A stretch of 64,000 bases of DNA, taken from an uncultured Stenotrophomonas sp. GTDB taxonomy: Bacteria > Pseudomonadota > Gammaproteobacteria > Xanthomonadales > Xanthomonadaceae. Below are positions 51,692 through 61,148 of the stretch, piece after piece. The translations under genes and the position numbers were made by a program. The notes beneath the pieces were generated by a model. That model did not search any database. It was given only the letters and a program-made list of their open reading frames with translations, and was not told the origin of the DNA. Positions within the stretch are counted from its first letter, which is position 1. Each line of letters starts with the position of its first letter. The stretch covers positions 62,001-126,000 of the forward strand of contig NZ_CAJYVQ010000009.1 of NCBI RefSeq assembly GCF_913778665.1, written 5' to 3'.

Positions 51692-52636
51692 ATGGCACAG
51701 CAAGTAATCGACACCACCACCGACCATGGAACCTACAAAGGTGACCCGGCAAAGGTCGCCTTTGAGAAGGTGAACGCCAACGACGCAGAACTGTATGGCC
51801 TTGTAACTGGGCTGGCTGCAGTAGGCGGAGAAAACATGCTCATCAACTGCGGCGTCCCAATCAATCAGCGCGGATTCGCAGGTGGAGCGCTTGCAGCCGG
51901 AGCTTACGGGTACGACCGCTGGAAAGCTGGGAGCGGCGGTTGCAATGTCAGCATTAACGCTACCACTGGTGTTTTCACTCATACCAGCGGCCCACTGCAG
52001 CAGATCATTGAAGCACCTGTGGTCGCCTGGGGGCTCCCACTTACTATTAGCGTGGAGAACCCCAGCGGCAACATCGCGGTGAATGTGGGTGGCGCAACTG
52101 GCACGATCACTGCGGGAACGGGCAGGCGCGGCGTGACGCTGACGCCAACTGGCAGCGGCAACATGACTGTCCAACTGACTGCGGCTGGGGTGACATACAG
52201 CAGGCCGAAGCTCGAAATGGGAAGTTCTTCCACGCCTTTCCAAGTTCGATCGCGCCCACTCGAAATGATGCTGTGTCGTCGCTACTACGAGACCAGCTTC
52301 AACGATGGATTGGCCCCCGGGACAGGACGAACTGGCCACGCCTATCAAGGATCCGGCTATTCGTCTTCGTCAGTTCGAATCACTGAGATTCCATTCAAGG
52401 TTCGAAAGAGGTCCGCTCCATCAGTAACCCCCTACACCGACAACCTCGCTGGATCTCAGCAAACCGGGATGATGTCTGTTTTCATTTCAGGGTCCTATGC
52501 GTCCTTCGCCGTCGTAGGAGACGCTAATCAGATCAATGTCGACGGCTGGTCTGGCGACATGAACCTGGGATCGGGGATCACGGCAGGCTCCTCCTATCTG
52601 GTGCGTGGGAACTGGGCTGCAGACGCGGAGCTTTGA
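51692..52636 (+). CDS. tail fibre-like or carbohydrate-binding protein
   Basis: A 314-residue protein. The N-terminal 45 residues (TTTDHGTYKGDPAKVAFEKVNAND; core YKGDPAKVAFEKVN) resemble tail-fibre attachment segments. The middle (about 50-190) looks like a carbohydrate-binding beta sandwich, and the end is Ser/Gly-rich. It is placed between gpM-like and gpL-like genes, which are adjacent in lambda, so it appears inserted. Confidence 0.65.
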   Translation: MAQQVIDTTTDHGTYKGDPAKVAFEKVNANDAELYGLVTGLAAVGGENMLINCGVPINQRGFAGGALAAGAYGYDRWKAGSGGCNVSINATTGVFTHTSGPLQQIIEAPVVAWGLPLTISVENPSGNIAVNVGGATGTITAGTGRRGVTLTPTGSGNMTVQLTAAGVTYSRPKLEMGSSSTPFQVRSRPLEMMLCRRYYETSFNDGLAPGTGRTGHAYQGSGYSSSSVRITEIPFKVRKRSAPSVTPYTDNLAGSQQTGMMSVFISGSYASFAVVGDANQINVDGWSGDMNLGSGITAGSSYLVRGNWAADAEL

Positions 52637-52637
52637 C

Positions 52638-53099
52638 ATGTATCGCCAGACGAATGACCCTTCCGTCCTGATCTGCCTGGAGACAGGAGCAATGATCCCG
52701 CGAGGCCACCGTGAGTGGCCGGAGGAGTGGCTGAGATCACACTCACCACTTCCGCCAGCCACACCGTACGAACTGCACTCACCACAGCACTATCAGGCTA
52801 TTCGTTCCGCCGCCTGGGATTGGATGACCGCATGGATAAGGGATAGGCGCTACGACAGCATTGAGACTTGCGTCGGGTACTTCAACAGTGGCGTGCCTCG
52901 CTATCGTGACGAGGCAAGGGCGATGGTCGCCTGGCGTGATGCAGTGAATCAGGAGCTGGAGGCTCTGGTGCTGGCCGCACCTGCTGGCATCGAAACCTGG
53001 GATCAGGTCCGGGCCTTGCTGCCCCAGCCGGAGGCATTTAACTGGCCCGGGGAGGTCTCCCTGCCATTGGGCACCGGTGAATCGGCGGTTCTGGCATGA
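52638..53099 (+). CDS. tail fibre assembly-like protein
   Basis: A 153-residue protein with the C-terminal REARAMVAWRDAV-like segment (DEARAMVAWRDAVNQELEAL; core MVAWRDAVNQEL) found in tail fibre chaperones. It follows the fibre-like gene by one base and overlaps the gpL-like gene (ATGA). The two probably act as a pair. Confidence 0.6.
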   Translation: MYRQTNDPSVLICLETGAMIPRGHREWPEEWLRSHSPLPPATPYELHSPQHYQAIRSAAWDWMTAWIRDRRYDSIETCVGYFNSGVPRYRDEARAMVAWRDAVNQELEALVLAAPAGIETWDQVRALLPQPEAFNWPGEVSLPLGTGESAVLA

Positions 53100-53791
53100 T
53101 CACAGCCGATGCCCAGCAGCTGGAGCCCGGCGGCCGCATCACCCTGTTCGAGCTGGACGCCAGCAGCTTCGGCGCCGACCAGCTGTTCTTCCACGCGCAC
53201 CTGCAGTCTGGCGTGATCTGGTGGCAGGGCCAGGAGTACGGGCCCTGGCCGATCGATGCGACCGGCTTTTCCCGGACCAGCGATCAGCCGCCGAATCCCC
53301 GACTGAAGGTCAGCAACATCGATGGCCGGATCGCTGCTCTGTGCCTGCTGTTCGACGACCTGGTCGGCGCGCGCGTCATCCGACGGCAGACGCTGGCCAA
53401 ATACCTCGACGCGGCGAACTTCCCCGAAGGCAACCCCACGGCCGACCCAGGCGAGCACTTTCAGGATGAGATCTGGTTCATCGAGCGCAAGGTTTCCGAG
53501 ACGAAGGAAACGGTCGAGTTCGAGCTGACCACGGCGATCGACCTCAACGGCGAGCAGCTGCCCGGCCGGCAGGTCATCGCCGGAGTCTGCGGCTGGCTGA
53601 TCCGGGGTGGCTACCGCGGCCCCTACTGCGGCTACAACGGGCCGGCCGTGGCCGACGCCAACGACGTTCCCACCACCGACCCCGCGCGTGACCAGTGCGG
53701 CGGCCGGGTGGGGAGCTGCAAGCTACGCTTCGGCGCCGACAAGCCGCTGCCCTACGGTGGCTTCCCGGCCGCAGGCCTGCTTCGGACCTGA
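53096..53791 (+). CDS. minor tail protein (gpL-like)
   Basis: A 231-residue tail-tip protein. The C-terminal domain has the four-Cys set (GVCGW, PYCGYNG, QCGGRVGSC) that holds an iron-sulfur cluster in lambda gpL. Q-like C-terminal FPAAGLLRT is also typical. A terminator follows about 25 bases downstream. Confidence 0.9.
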   Translation: MITADAQQLEPGGRITLFELDASSFGADQLFFHAHLQSGVIWWQGQEYGPWPIDATGFSRTSDQPPNPRLKVSNIDGRIAALCLLFDDLVGARVIRRQTLAKYLDAANFPEGNPTADPGEHFQDEIWFIERKVSETKETVEFELTTAIDLNGEQLPGRQVIAGVCGWLIRGGYRGPYCGYNGPAVADANDVPTTDPARDQCGGRVGSCKLRFGADKPLPYGGFPAAGLLRT

Positions 53792-53817
53792 TTCGCGCCA
53801 CCATCTAGCAACCATCC

Positions 53818-53840
53818 AGCCCGCCACGTGCGGGCTTTTT
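53818..53840 (+). terminator. intrinsic terminator between gpL-like and gpK-like genes
   Basis: A 7-bp stem (AGCCCGC/GCGGGCT) with loop CACGT is followed by TTTTT. It lies in the middle of the tail operon. Confidence 0.8.
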
Positions 53841-53853
53841 CATGGGCGAGACC

Positions 53854-54594
53854 ATGCAACAGACGACTCTGCAGGCCATCCAGGCGCACGCCGTGGCCGC
53901 GTACCCACGCGAGTGCTGCGGCCTGATCGTGGCCGGCGGCGATGGCGAGGCCTACATCCCCTGTCGGAACGTGGCCACCACGCCCAGCGAGCACTTCCGG
54001 CTGCCGGCTGAGGACTTCGCCGACGCCGAGGACGTGGGTGAGGTGCTGGCCGTCGTTCACAGCCACCCGAACGCCCCAGCCGTAGCTTCGGATGCTGACC
54101 GCGTCATGTGTGAGGCCAGCGGCCTGCCGTGGCACATCGTCAGCGTGGGGCAGGTCACCGGTGCCGATCCCGAATGTGGCGACCTGCAGACCATCCAGCC
54201 CACCGGCTACGTCGCGCCACTGGTTGGCCGGCAGTTCGCCCACGGCATCCTCGACTGCTACACGCTGGTGCGGGACTTCTACGACCGCGAGCTGGGCATC
54301 ACGCTCAGCCAGTACGAGCGGGAGGACGACTGGTGGGAGAAGGGGCAGGACCTCTACAGCTTGGAACGGCTGCGCGCCGAGGGCTTCGACCTGATCGAAG
54401 GCGCCCCGCAGCGCGGCGACATGGTGCTGATGCAGATCCGTTCGCCTGTCCCGAACCACGCCGGCATCTACCTCGGTGATGGCCAGATGCTCCATCACAT
54501 GTGCGGCCGCCTGTCGGAGGTCATCACCTACGGCGGCATGTGGGCCGAGCGTACCCGGTACATCGTCCGTCATAAGGAGGCAGCCCGTGTCTGA
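53854..54594 (+). CDS. tail assembly protein (gpK-like), JAMM plus NlpC/P60
   Basis: A 246-residue two-domain enzyme. The N-terminal JAMM metallopeptidase shows ECCGLIV and HSHPNAPAVASDAD; the C-terminal NlpC/P60 domain has the catalytic Cys in LDCYTLV and His in NHAGIYLG. It likely trims tail-tip parts or opens the cell wall during entry. An ATG four codons earlier sits right against the terminator, so the second ATG after GGCGAG was chosen. Confidence 0.88.
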   Translation: MQQTTLQAIQAHAVAAYPRECCGLIVAGGDGEAYIPCRNVATTPSEHFRLPAEDFADAEDVGEVLAVVHSHPNAPAVASDADRVMCEASGLPWHIVSVGQVTGADPECGDLQTIQPTGYVAPLVGRQFAHGILDCYTLVRDFYDRELGITLSQYEREDDWWEKGQDLYSLERLRAEGFDLIEGAPQRGDMVLMQIRSPVPNHAGIYLGDGQMLHHMCGRLSEVITYGGMWAERTRYIVRHKEAARV

Positions 54595-55171
54595 GCGCCT
54601 GCGCACTATCCGCCTGTACGGCCAGCTGGGCAGCCGCTTCGGGCGCTCCTTCCAGCTGGCCGTAAACAGCCCAGCCGAGGCCGTGCGCGCGCTGTGTGCG
54701 ATTCTGCCGGGCTTCCAGCAGTACCTGACCCGTGCGAAGGAGAACGGCATTGCGTTCGCCGTCTTCGTGGGTAAGCAGAACCTGACGAAAGAGCAGCTGC
54801 AAGACCCGCCTGGCAAGGAAGACATCCGGATCGCACCGGTGCTGCTCGGCAGCAAACGGGGGGGCATTCTCAACATCATCATGGGGGTGGTGCTGATCGT
54901 TGTGGGCGTTTACACGCAGAACTACAACCTCGTGATCCAGGGCGGGGTGATGGTTGTGGGCGGCGTAGTGCAGATGCTCGGGCCTCAACCGAAAGGGCTC
55001 GGGTCACAGGACAGCGTCGAGAACCGGCCGAACTACAGCATGAACGGCACCGTCAACACCCAAGCGCAGGGCAACCCCGTTCCTGTGGCGTACGGCGGCC
55101 ACGACTCTAAGGGCATGCTGGTCGGCTCTGCAGTGATCAGCGGCGGCATCATGGCGGAGGACCAGCTTTGA
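54587..55171 (+). CDS. tail assembly protein (gpI-like)
   Basis: A 194-residue protein with an N-terminal ubiquitin-like part (TIRLYGQLGSRFGRSFQLAV; core LYGQLGSRFG) and two hydrophobic segments around residues 90-125. GTG start with AAGGAGG upstream overlaps the gpK-like stop. Confidence 0.85.
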   Translation: MSERLRTIRLYGQLGSRFGRSFQLAVNSPAEAVRALCAILPGFQQYLTRAKENGIAFAVFVGKQNLTKEQLQDPPGKEDIRIAPVLLGSKRGGILNIIMGVVLIVVGVYTQNYNLVIQGGVMVVGGVVQMLGPQPKGLGSQDSVENRPNYSMNGTVNTQAQGNPVPVAYGGHDSKGMLVGSAVISGGIMAEDQL

Positions 55172-58100
55172 ACCTGCCCGTCGCAACTCCAATCGCACGC
55201 GGTCTGCAGCTGGCCGGCGCCGGCGGCAAGAGCGGCAGCAACGGCCGCACACCGGTGGAGACTCCGGACAGTCTGCACTCGATGGCCGTGGCCAGGATCA
55301 TCGACCTTGTCAGCGAGGGCGAGATTCGTGGCTTGGTAGCCGGCAACCAGTCGATCTACCTGAACCAGGTCCCCATCCAGAACCCAGACGGCGGGCTGAA
55401 CTTCGCTGGTGTGGCGGTGGATACCCGGTCCGGAACGCAGGACCAGGAGTACATCCCCGGCTTCCCTTCCGTGGAAAACGAGATCGGGGTAAATGTCGAG
55501 CTGCGCAGCGATCAGCCGGTCGTGCGCACGGTCAGCGGCGCCGACCTTTCGGCAGTTCGTATCCGGTTGGCCGTGCCTGCGCTGCAGAAGGTGGACGAGT
55601 CGAACGGCGACCGCAACGGCTACTCCATCAGCTACGCGGTGGATGTTTCGGTCAACGGCGGCGCCTACACGACGGTGCTCAACGACGCGATCACTGGCAA
55701 GACGACCACGCAGTACGAGCGCAGCCGTCGCATCGACCTGCCGGCCGGCTCGCAGTGGCAGATCCGCATTCGCAGGCTGACCCCGAACCAGAACAACTCG
55801 CTGATCTCGGACACGGTGAACGTGCTTTCGATGACCGAGATCATCGATGTGAAGCTGCGCTACCCGAACAGTGCGCTGTGCGCGGTCCAGGTCGACGCGA
55901 GTCAGTTCCAGAACATCCCGTCGCGGTCCTACCGGGTGTGGGGGCGGATCATCCGCGTGCCCAGCAACTACGACCCCATCGGCCGCACCTACAGTGGCGT
56001 GTGGGATGGCACCTTCAACTCGGCTTGGACGAACAACCCGGCCTGGGTGTTCTTCGACATCGTCACCAATGATCGATTCGGCCTGGGCAACCGCATCCCG
56101 CTGGACTGGGTGGACAAGTGGCGGCTGTACCAGATCGCCCAGTACTGCGATCAGCTGGTGAGCGACGGCATGGGCGGCCAGGAGCCGCGGTTCACCTGCA
56201 GCCTGTACCTGCAGAGCAGGGCGGACGCCTATAAGGTGCTGCAGGACATGGCCGGCATGTTCCGCGGCATCAGCTTCTACGCCGCTGGTCAAGTCATGGC
56301 CTCGGCCGACATGCCGAAGGACCCGGGCCCGACCTACAGCCAGGCCAACGTCATCGAAGGCCGGTTCCACTATGAAGGAAGCGGCCGGAAAACGCGGCAC
56401 ACCGTCGCGCTGGTGTCGTGGACCGATCCGGACGACTTCGGCCGACAGAAGGTGGAGGTCGTTCAGCACCTCGACGCCATAGCGCGCTACGGCGTGAACC
56501 AGGCGGAGGTCACGGCCATCGGCTGCCATTCGCGTGCGCAGGCGCAACGGGTGGGCAACCATATCCTCTACACGGAAAGCCTGGAAACCGAGACCGTCAG
56601 CTTCGCGGTGGGCTTGGATGCCCTCAACTGCATGCCGGGCGACGTGATCCAAGTGGCCGACCCGAACCGGGCAGGGCGCCGCAACGCCGGCCGTATACGT
56701 GCTGCAGGCGCCAGCAGTCTCACCCTGGACCTGGTGCCAGAGACGATGGCCGTGGGCGACACCTTGCGCGCCACGCTGCCCAGTGGGCGCACGGAAGGTC
56801 GGACCATCAACGGGATCGACGCCGCCAGTGGAGTGGTCACAGTCTCGGCGCCGTGGTCGGCCGTCCCGGTGCCGCAGTCTGTGTGGGCCACTGAATCCAG
56901 CGACCTGGTGCTGCAGCTGTTCCGGGTGATCGCCGTCACTGAAGGCGAGGAACTGACCTACAACATCACCGCGCTGAAGCACGTCCCGGGCAAGTATGCG
57001 GCAATCGACGATGGCACCCGCCTCGAACCGCCGCCGATCAGCATCATTCCGCCCAGCGTCCAGCCGCCGCCGACCAACGTGGCCCTGTCCTCGCACGTGG
57101 TGATCGAGCAGGGCATCGCCACCCCGACGCTGACCATCCAGTGGGACCCAGCCGACAAGGCCATCGCGTACGACGTGGAGTGGCGTCGCGACGACCTGAA
57201 CTGGGTGCGCGCTGGGCGGGTGGCCACCAGCAGCATCGAGGTGCCCGGGATCTACGCCGGGCAGTATCTTGCGCGCGTGAGGGCGGTGAACGCGCTCAAT
57301 GCCGTTTCGCTCCCGGCGATGAGCCCGCTCACGACGATTGCCGGCAAGACCGAGCCGCCGCCGGCGGTGACCTCGCTGACTGCCACCTCCATCGTCTTCG
57401 GCATCCGACTGGCCTGGGCTTTCCCGCCAGGCGCCACGGACACTCAGCGCACCGAGATCTGGCGCAGCCCCAGCCCGAACCGAGAGACGGCCACGAAGCT
57501 CGGAGACTACGCCTACCCGCAGAACCGTCTGGAGCTGGACGGCCTGGCCGCAGGTGCCCGCTTCTTCTTCTGGGCGCGGCTGGTCGACCGGAGCGGCAAC
57601 ATCGGCCCTTGGTATCCGGAAGGTGTCGGTGTGATGGGCGAAGCCAGCACCAACCAGTCCGACTACGACGCGTACTTCGCTGGGAAGATCAGTGAGAGCG
57701 CGCTGGGCCAGGCACTGCGCAGCAAGATCGACAGCATCGACCAGATCGTGCCATTGATCTGGGACGCAGCCGACACCTATGAGCCGGGTCAGACGGTCGT
57801 GCACAACGGGAAGATCTGGAGCTGGCAGGGCACCGATCCGGGCAACGAAGAGCCGCCGGGCACGAACTGGCAGGACGTAGGCGACGCCATTGCGGAAGCA
57901 GGTGCGGTCGCTGGCCGGGTGAACACGCTGGAGTTGCAGGTCAACGATCCGGAGACCGGCCTTCAGGCCATCGGCCAGAAAACCGACGGGCTGTTCGTGC
58001 AGCTGAACGTGCAGGCTGCGGGTGACGAGGACTGGGGCGCCGGCGACGAGACGGTTTTCGCCGGGACGCTGACCATTCAGACGGTCATCGCAGAGGGCGA

Positions 58101-58644
58101 TTACGCCCAGGCGAAACGAACCGATACCGTGCAGGCTCAGGTCGGGCAGACGCAGGCAGCGGTCGAGCAGACCTCGCTGGCCGTGGTTGACCTCAATGGG
58201 AAGATCAGCGCCACATACACACTTCGAGCGCAGGTTACGTCCGACGGCCGGATCTACGGCGCCGGCTTCGGCTTGGGTGTCGAGCAGCAGCCCGATGGAA
58301 GCTTCCAGAGCCAGGCGCTGTTCCAGGTTGATCGCTTCGCGCTGATCAACATCGCCAACAACGTGACGACAGCGCCGTTCGTGGTTCAGAACGGCCAGAC
58401 GTTTATCAGCCAGGCCCTGATCGGAACCGGCTGGATCCAGAACGCGATGATCGGCGATGTGATTCAGTCCACTGCCACGGGCGCTGGAGGCCTGCCGCGG
58501 TGGAAACTGGACAAGAACGCTTCGCTGACCATGCGCGGTGCAAACACCGGAGATGGCTACATGGAGATGACCGACAGTGCGCTGCGCGCGTGGAACAGCG
58601 ACGGAAGTGTGGCGCTGTGTGAATTCGGGAGGCTGCTACCGTGA
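55168..58644 (+). CDS. central tail fibre / host specificity protein (gpJ-like)
   Basis: A 1158-residue tail-tip protein that should bind the host receptor. The first 600 residues are the conserved TipJ part (AWVFFDIVTNDRFGLGNRI; core VTNDRFGLG). Fibronectin III-like repeats run about 630-820, followed by a short aromatic carbohydrate-binding motif (WDAADTYEPGQTVVHNGKIW, core VVHNGKIW) and a DUF1983 domain. The TTG start overlaps the gpI-like stop. Confidence 0.92.
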   Translation: MNLPVATPIARGLQLAGAGGKSGSNGRTPVETPDSLHSMAVARIIDLVSEGEIRGLVAGNQSIYLNQVPIQNPDGGLNFAGVAVDTRSGTQDQEYIPGFPSVENEIGVNVELRSDQPVVRTVSGADLSAVRIRLAVPALQKVDESNGDRNGYSISYAVDVSVNGGAYTTVLNDAITGKTTTQYERSRRIDLPAGSQWQIRIRRLTPNQNNSLISDTVNVLSMTEIIDVKLRYPNSALCAVQVDASQFQNIPSRSYRVWGRIIRVPSNYDPIGRTYSGVWDGTFNSAWTNNPAWVFFDIVTNDRFGLGNRIPLDWVDKWRLYQIAQYCDQLVSDGMGGQEPRFTCSLYLQSRADAYKVLQDMAGMFRGISFYAAGQVMASADMPKDPGPTYSQANVIEGRFHYEGSGRKTRHTVALVSWTDPDDFGRQKVEVVQHLDAIARYGVNQAEVTAIGCHSRAQAQRVGNHILYTESLETETVSFAVGLDALNCMPGDVIQVADPNRAGRRNAGRIRAAGASSLTLDLVPETMAVGDTLRATLPSGRTEGRTINGIDAASGVVTVSAPWSAVPVPQSVWATESSDLVLQLFRVIAVTEGEELTYNITALKHVPGKYAAIDDGTRLEPPPISIIPPSVQPPPTNVALSSHVVIEQGIATPTLTIQWDPADKAIAYDVEWRRDDLNWVRAGRVATSSIEVPGIYAGQYLARVRAVNALNAVSLPAMSPLTTIAGKTEPPPAVTSLTATSIVFGIRLAWAFPPGATDTQRTEIWRSPSPNRETATKLGDYAYPQNRLELDGLAAGARFFFWARLVDRSGNIGPWYPEGVGVMGEASTNQSDYDAYFAGKISESALGQALRSKIDSIDQIVPLIWDAADTYEPGQTVVHNGKIWSWQGTDPGNEEPPGTNWQDVGDAIAEAGAVAGRVNTLELQVNDPETGLQAIGQKTDGLFVQLNVQAAGDEDWGAGDETVFAGTLTIQTVIAEGDYAQAKRTDTVQAQVGQTQAAVEQTSLAVVDLNGKISATYTLRAQVTSDGRIYGAGFGLGVEQQPDGSFQSQALFQVDRFALINIANNVTTAPFVVQNGQTFISQALIGTGWIQNAMIGDVIQSTATGAGGLPRWKLDKNASLTMRGANTGDGYMEMTDSALRAWNSDGSVALCEFGRLLP

Positions 58645-58925
58645 CCTACGGACTGCGTCAGCGTGACCCGCAAGGGAATCTTCTGATCGACATCACGACG
58701 CGCCTCCCGCGCATCATGGGCCGTGTAGAGATTTCTGCCGGCGTTAACGGGTCGGTAGTAGTGCCGGCCAGCGGCACCAACCCAATCTTCTATTACTTCT
58801 GCGCCACCAGCTCGTCGGACACTGGCTCGGCCACCCCTAACTTCAGTGACGACGGATCCGTTCTGACTTGGACCTACGGAAACTACATGCGGGTGGGTGG
58901 GACGCTGGTCTACGGGAGATACTGA
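58641..58925 (+). CDS. tail-tip associated protein of unknown function
   Basis: A 94-residue beta-rich protein, start GTG overlapping the gpJ-like stop. It begins MTYGLRQRDPQGNLLIDITTR, resembling the next protein's start. Not otherwise recognised. Confidence 0.6.
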   Translation: MTYGLRQRDPQGNLLIDITTRLPRIMGRVEISAGVNGSVVVPASGTNPIFYYFCATSSSDTGSATPNFSDDGSVLTWTYGNYMRVGGTLVYGRY

Positions 58926-58926
58926 A

Positions 58927-59655
58927 ATGGCCTACGGCGCACGGATTCGCAATGAGGGCGGCAGCCTGGTCCAGATCGATCCTCTCTACGAGAACCTGGC
59001 GCTGCGCGACAAAGGAAGCGTCGTGACTGTGCAGTTGGGGGCGTCTGGTCGCGAGTCCTTCTGTGGGATCGCCACGATTCAGATGGCCGGCTGCAATGAG
59101 CCACTAATAGCGGTGAAGTGCGATGGGGTGTTCGTGGCACTGAGGAAGCGCACCAAGTCGGGGACCACTTACACCTGGGAGCTGATCACCAGCACGCCAG
59201 TGACGACTGTTCAGTACTGGGTGTTTGACACCACGGACGTAGCCCAGATGGCATTCGCGATCCCTCACGGCATGAGGGTGCGGAATCCCAACAACGGGCG
59301 CGTCGTGTTCGATTCGCGTTACAAGTACATGCGCATCTTGAGCATGATAAGCGGCACCGTCGCGAGCATCGCCAACGACTACGCGGTTCCGATCTCATCC
59401 GGGTTCGCAGTGGCTTTCTCGAATCCAAGCCTGTCCACGTTGGTGGCTGGTGGTCCGGTCTCGGACCCCAATCGATTCTTCTACCAGGTGCAGACACAGC
59501 TTGCCGGTTTCAGGACCGGCAGTGGTGTTGTTTCCACTATGGCCATCGTGACGCGGAGCTTCACACTGGAGGGCGCAAATCCCCCGCCATATCCGACGGG
59601 AGTATATGGATCACTACAGGCAAGAGGTCTTTGCCTGGACGTCAGAAACTACTGA
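58927..59655 (+). CDS. tail-tip associated protein of unknown function
   Basis: A 242-residue beta-rich protein beginning MAYGARIRNEGGSLVQID, like the previous gene, which suggests a shared fold. Similar proteins follow gpJ in several siphophages. Its last 14 bases overlap the converging lipoprotein gene. Confidence 0.6.
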   Translation: MAYGARIRNEGGSLVQIDPLYENLALRDKGSVVTVQLGASGRESFCGIATIQMAGCNEPLIAVKCDGVFVALRKRTKSGTTYTWELITSTPVTTVQYWVFDTTDVAQMAFAIPHGMRVRNPNNGRVVFDSRYKYMRILSMISGTVASIANDYAVPISSGFAVAFSNPSLSTLVAGGPVSDPNRFFYQVQTQLAGFRTGSGVVSTMAIVTRSFTLEGANPPPYPTGVYGSLQARGLCLDVRNY

Positions 59656-60073
59656 CTGTGCGCCGACCTGACGCGTCTTGATACTTCACTGCCCAAGGGG
59701 TGATCAGGTAGCCAGGTCGATTGCGGTTTACCAGCGAGAAATGGTTCTCGCTGGCACTCGTCGCGGTGCCGTTGATGAGTACATACGGTTGTCCAGATCG
59801 CGGTAGGCCGCAGTCACTCACGTAGCCATCGGTCTTTAGCTGCACACTGAAGATGTCTGCATCCTGTTCGATCTGGCCGCAAGCAGTTGCCCGGGCAGTC
59901 TTGGACGATTCCAAGGCGTGTGGGGCAATGCGCACCACGAAGTCGTCGAGGCTCTCGCCGGCGACGGACGACTCCCGATGTAGTTCGACCGTGCGCCCGT
60001 GAATGACGCCCGGTGCGGTGCTGCAGCCGGTGATCAGTGCTGCGGCGATTGTGGTGGTGAGTAGTACGCGCAT
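59642..60073 (-). CDS. phage-encoded lipoprotein of unknown function
   Basis: A 143-residue lipoprotein with signal and lipobox ITGCS at residues 14-18. It has two further Cys (TACGQ, SDCGL) that may pair. It is transcribed against the tail operon, like lipoproteins that block superinfecting phage or alter the host envelope. No family recognised. Confidence 0.7.
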   Translation of the reverse strand: MRVLLTTTIAAALITGCSTAPGVIHGRTVELHRESSVAGESLDDFVVRIAPHALESSKTARATACGQIEQDADIFSVQLKTDGYVSDCGLPRSGQPYVLINGTATSASENHFSLVNRNRPGYLITPWAVKYQDASGRRTVSSF

Positions 60074-60178
60074 GACGCTCTCCCTGTGTTGTGCTGCGAA
60101 CAGGGTCGAGATTACGCCGAAAGCGGGGGCATGCGCCTTACAGAAAACCGTTCGCGTTTGGCCGTCGCGAACGTGATC

Positions 60179-60844
60179 TCACGCGACCGGCTGCAGCAGA
60201 TCCTCGCGGTTGTTGCGAGGCGTGTTCACCGCGCGGCTGACTCGGTACGCCTCCATTGCCGGCGTCTCGCTGGCCAGCAGCATCGTCATGGCGTCGTCCG
60301 GGCTGGCGGCCATCCACTCATCGATCTGGCTGGCCTGAAGCCACACCGGCATGCGATCGTGGATGTCGGCCGACACGCCGCTGCTGTCGCCGGTGATGAT
60401 GGTGAAGGTGCCCAGGTTGCCCTCGGGTAGCAGCGGGCTGGTGTCCTCCCACAGGCCAGCGGCCAGCAGTGGCCCGGTGGCGTGGATGAACCAGGGGTCT
60501 TTCTTTCCGTCCTCGGGACTGACCGACCACTCGTAGTAGCCGGCCATCGGGATGACGCAGCGGCGCTTCTTGAACGCCGACCGGAACGCCGGCTTGGTGG
60601 CCACCGTCTCGATCCGGGCGTTGATGGTCGATCCCTGCAGACCCTTGGCCTTGGCCCAGAACGGTAGCAGGCCCCACGCCAGGCGGGTGACCTGCCGGCC
60701 TTCGCCGCGGTCGAGGATGATCGAGGCCCGCTGGGTCGGGGCCAGGTTGTAGCTGGCCTGGATCTCGGCCAGGCCGGGAGCAAGGTCAGCCAGCCCCGGC
60801 TGGCCGAAGTCGATCACGGGGAGCTGGACGAATCGGCCGCACAT
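60179..60844 (-). CDS. YedK/HMCES-type SRAP protein
   Basis: A 221-residue protein that crosslinks to abasic sites in single-stranded DNA through its N-terminal Cys2 (MCGRF). Conserved residues include Asn in YNLAPTQ, the PMAGYYEW Glu, and His in IHDRMPV. The family is DNA-damage-linked. It lies next to prophage genes on the minus strand and may be phage cargo or host. Confidence 0.92.
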   Translation of the reverse strand: MCGRFVQLPVIDFGQPGLADLAPGLAEIQASYNLAPTQRASIILDRGEGRQVTRLAWGLLPFWAKAKGLQGSTINARIETVATKPAFRSAFKKRRCVIPMAGYYEWSVSPEDGKKDPWFIHATGPLLAAGLWEDTSPLLPEGNLGTFTIITGDSSGVSADIHDRMPVWLQASQIDEWMAASPDDAMTMLLASETPAMEAYRVSRAVNTPRNNREDLLQPVA

Positions 60845-60920
60845 TGCAGCAGCCTACCTCTGGCAGGAGTGGGTGCCGCGTATACGGCTACACTTACGAC
60901 AGTTCTCAGGGGGCGACGCC

Positions 60921-61148
60921 ATGGCCAGAGTCGACAAGGGCACTACCAAGATCGGCTTCATCAACCCGAATGGTCAGAAGAACGTCCGGGCCACAGGTCT
61001 ACCCGGAACGGATCATGGCCAGGGCATCTATGTGCTGCACTGCCAGTTCTGCGGGGAGAGCTACGGGGCCAACGGTAGCGACATCCACCTGCGCAAGTGC
61101 CCAGCCTGCCAAGGTGGTCGGCCGGGCTTGCCCTTTGGCCACGCGTAG
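60921..61148 (+). CDS. small zinc-ribbon-like protein
   Basis: A 75-residue basic protein with two Cys pairs, CQFCGESYG and CPACQGG, plus His residues. This is a probable zinc ribbon and may bind nucleic acid. The second in-frame ATG was chosen because the first lies against the SRAP gene. Confidence 0.6.
   Translation: MARVDKGTTKIGFINPNGQKNVRATGLPGTDHGQGIYVLHCQFCGESYGANGSDIHLRKCPACQGGRPGLPFGHA

Noticed and set aside
55033..57804. 923-codon minus-strand frame opposite the gpJ-like gene
   Set aside because: High GC keeps the reverse frame open, but it is His/Arg/Val-rich and matches no family, while gpJ is clear.
60820..60850. Possible right attachment site, GAATCGGCCG resembling the tRNA T arm
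   Set aside because: Only about nine bases agree and they lie within the SRAP coding start, so chance is likely.
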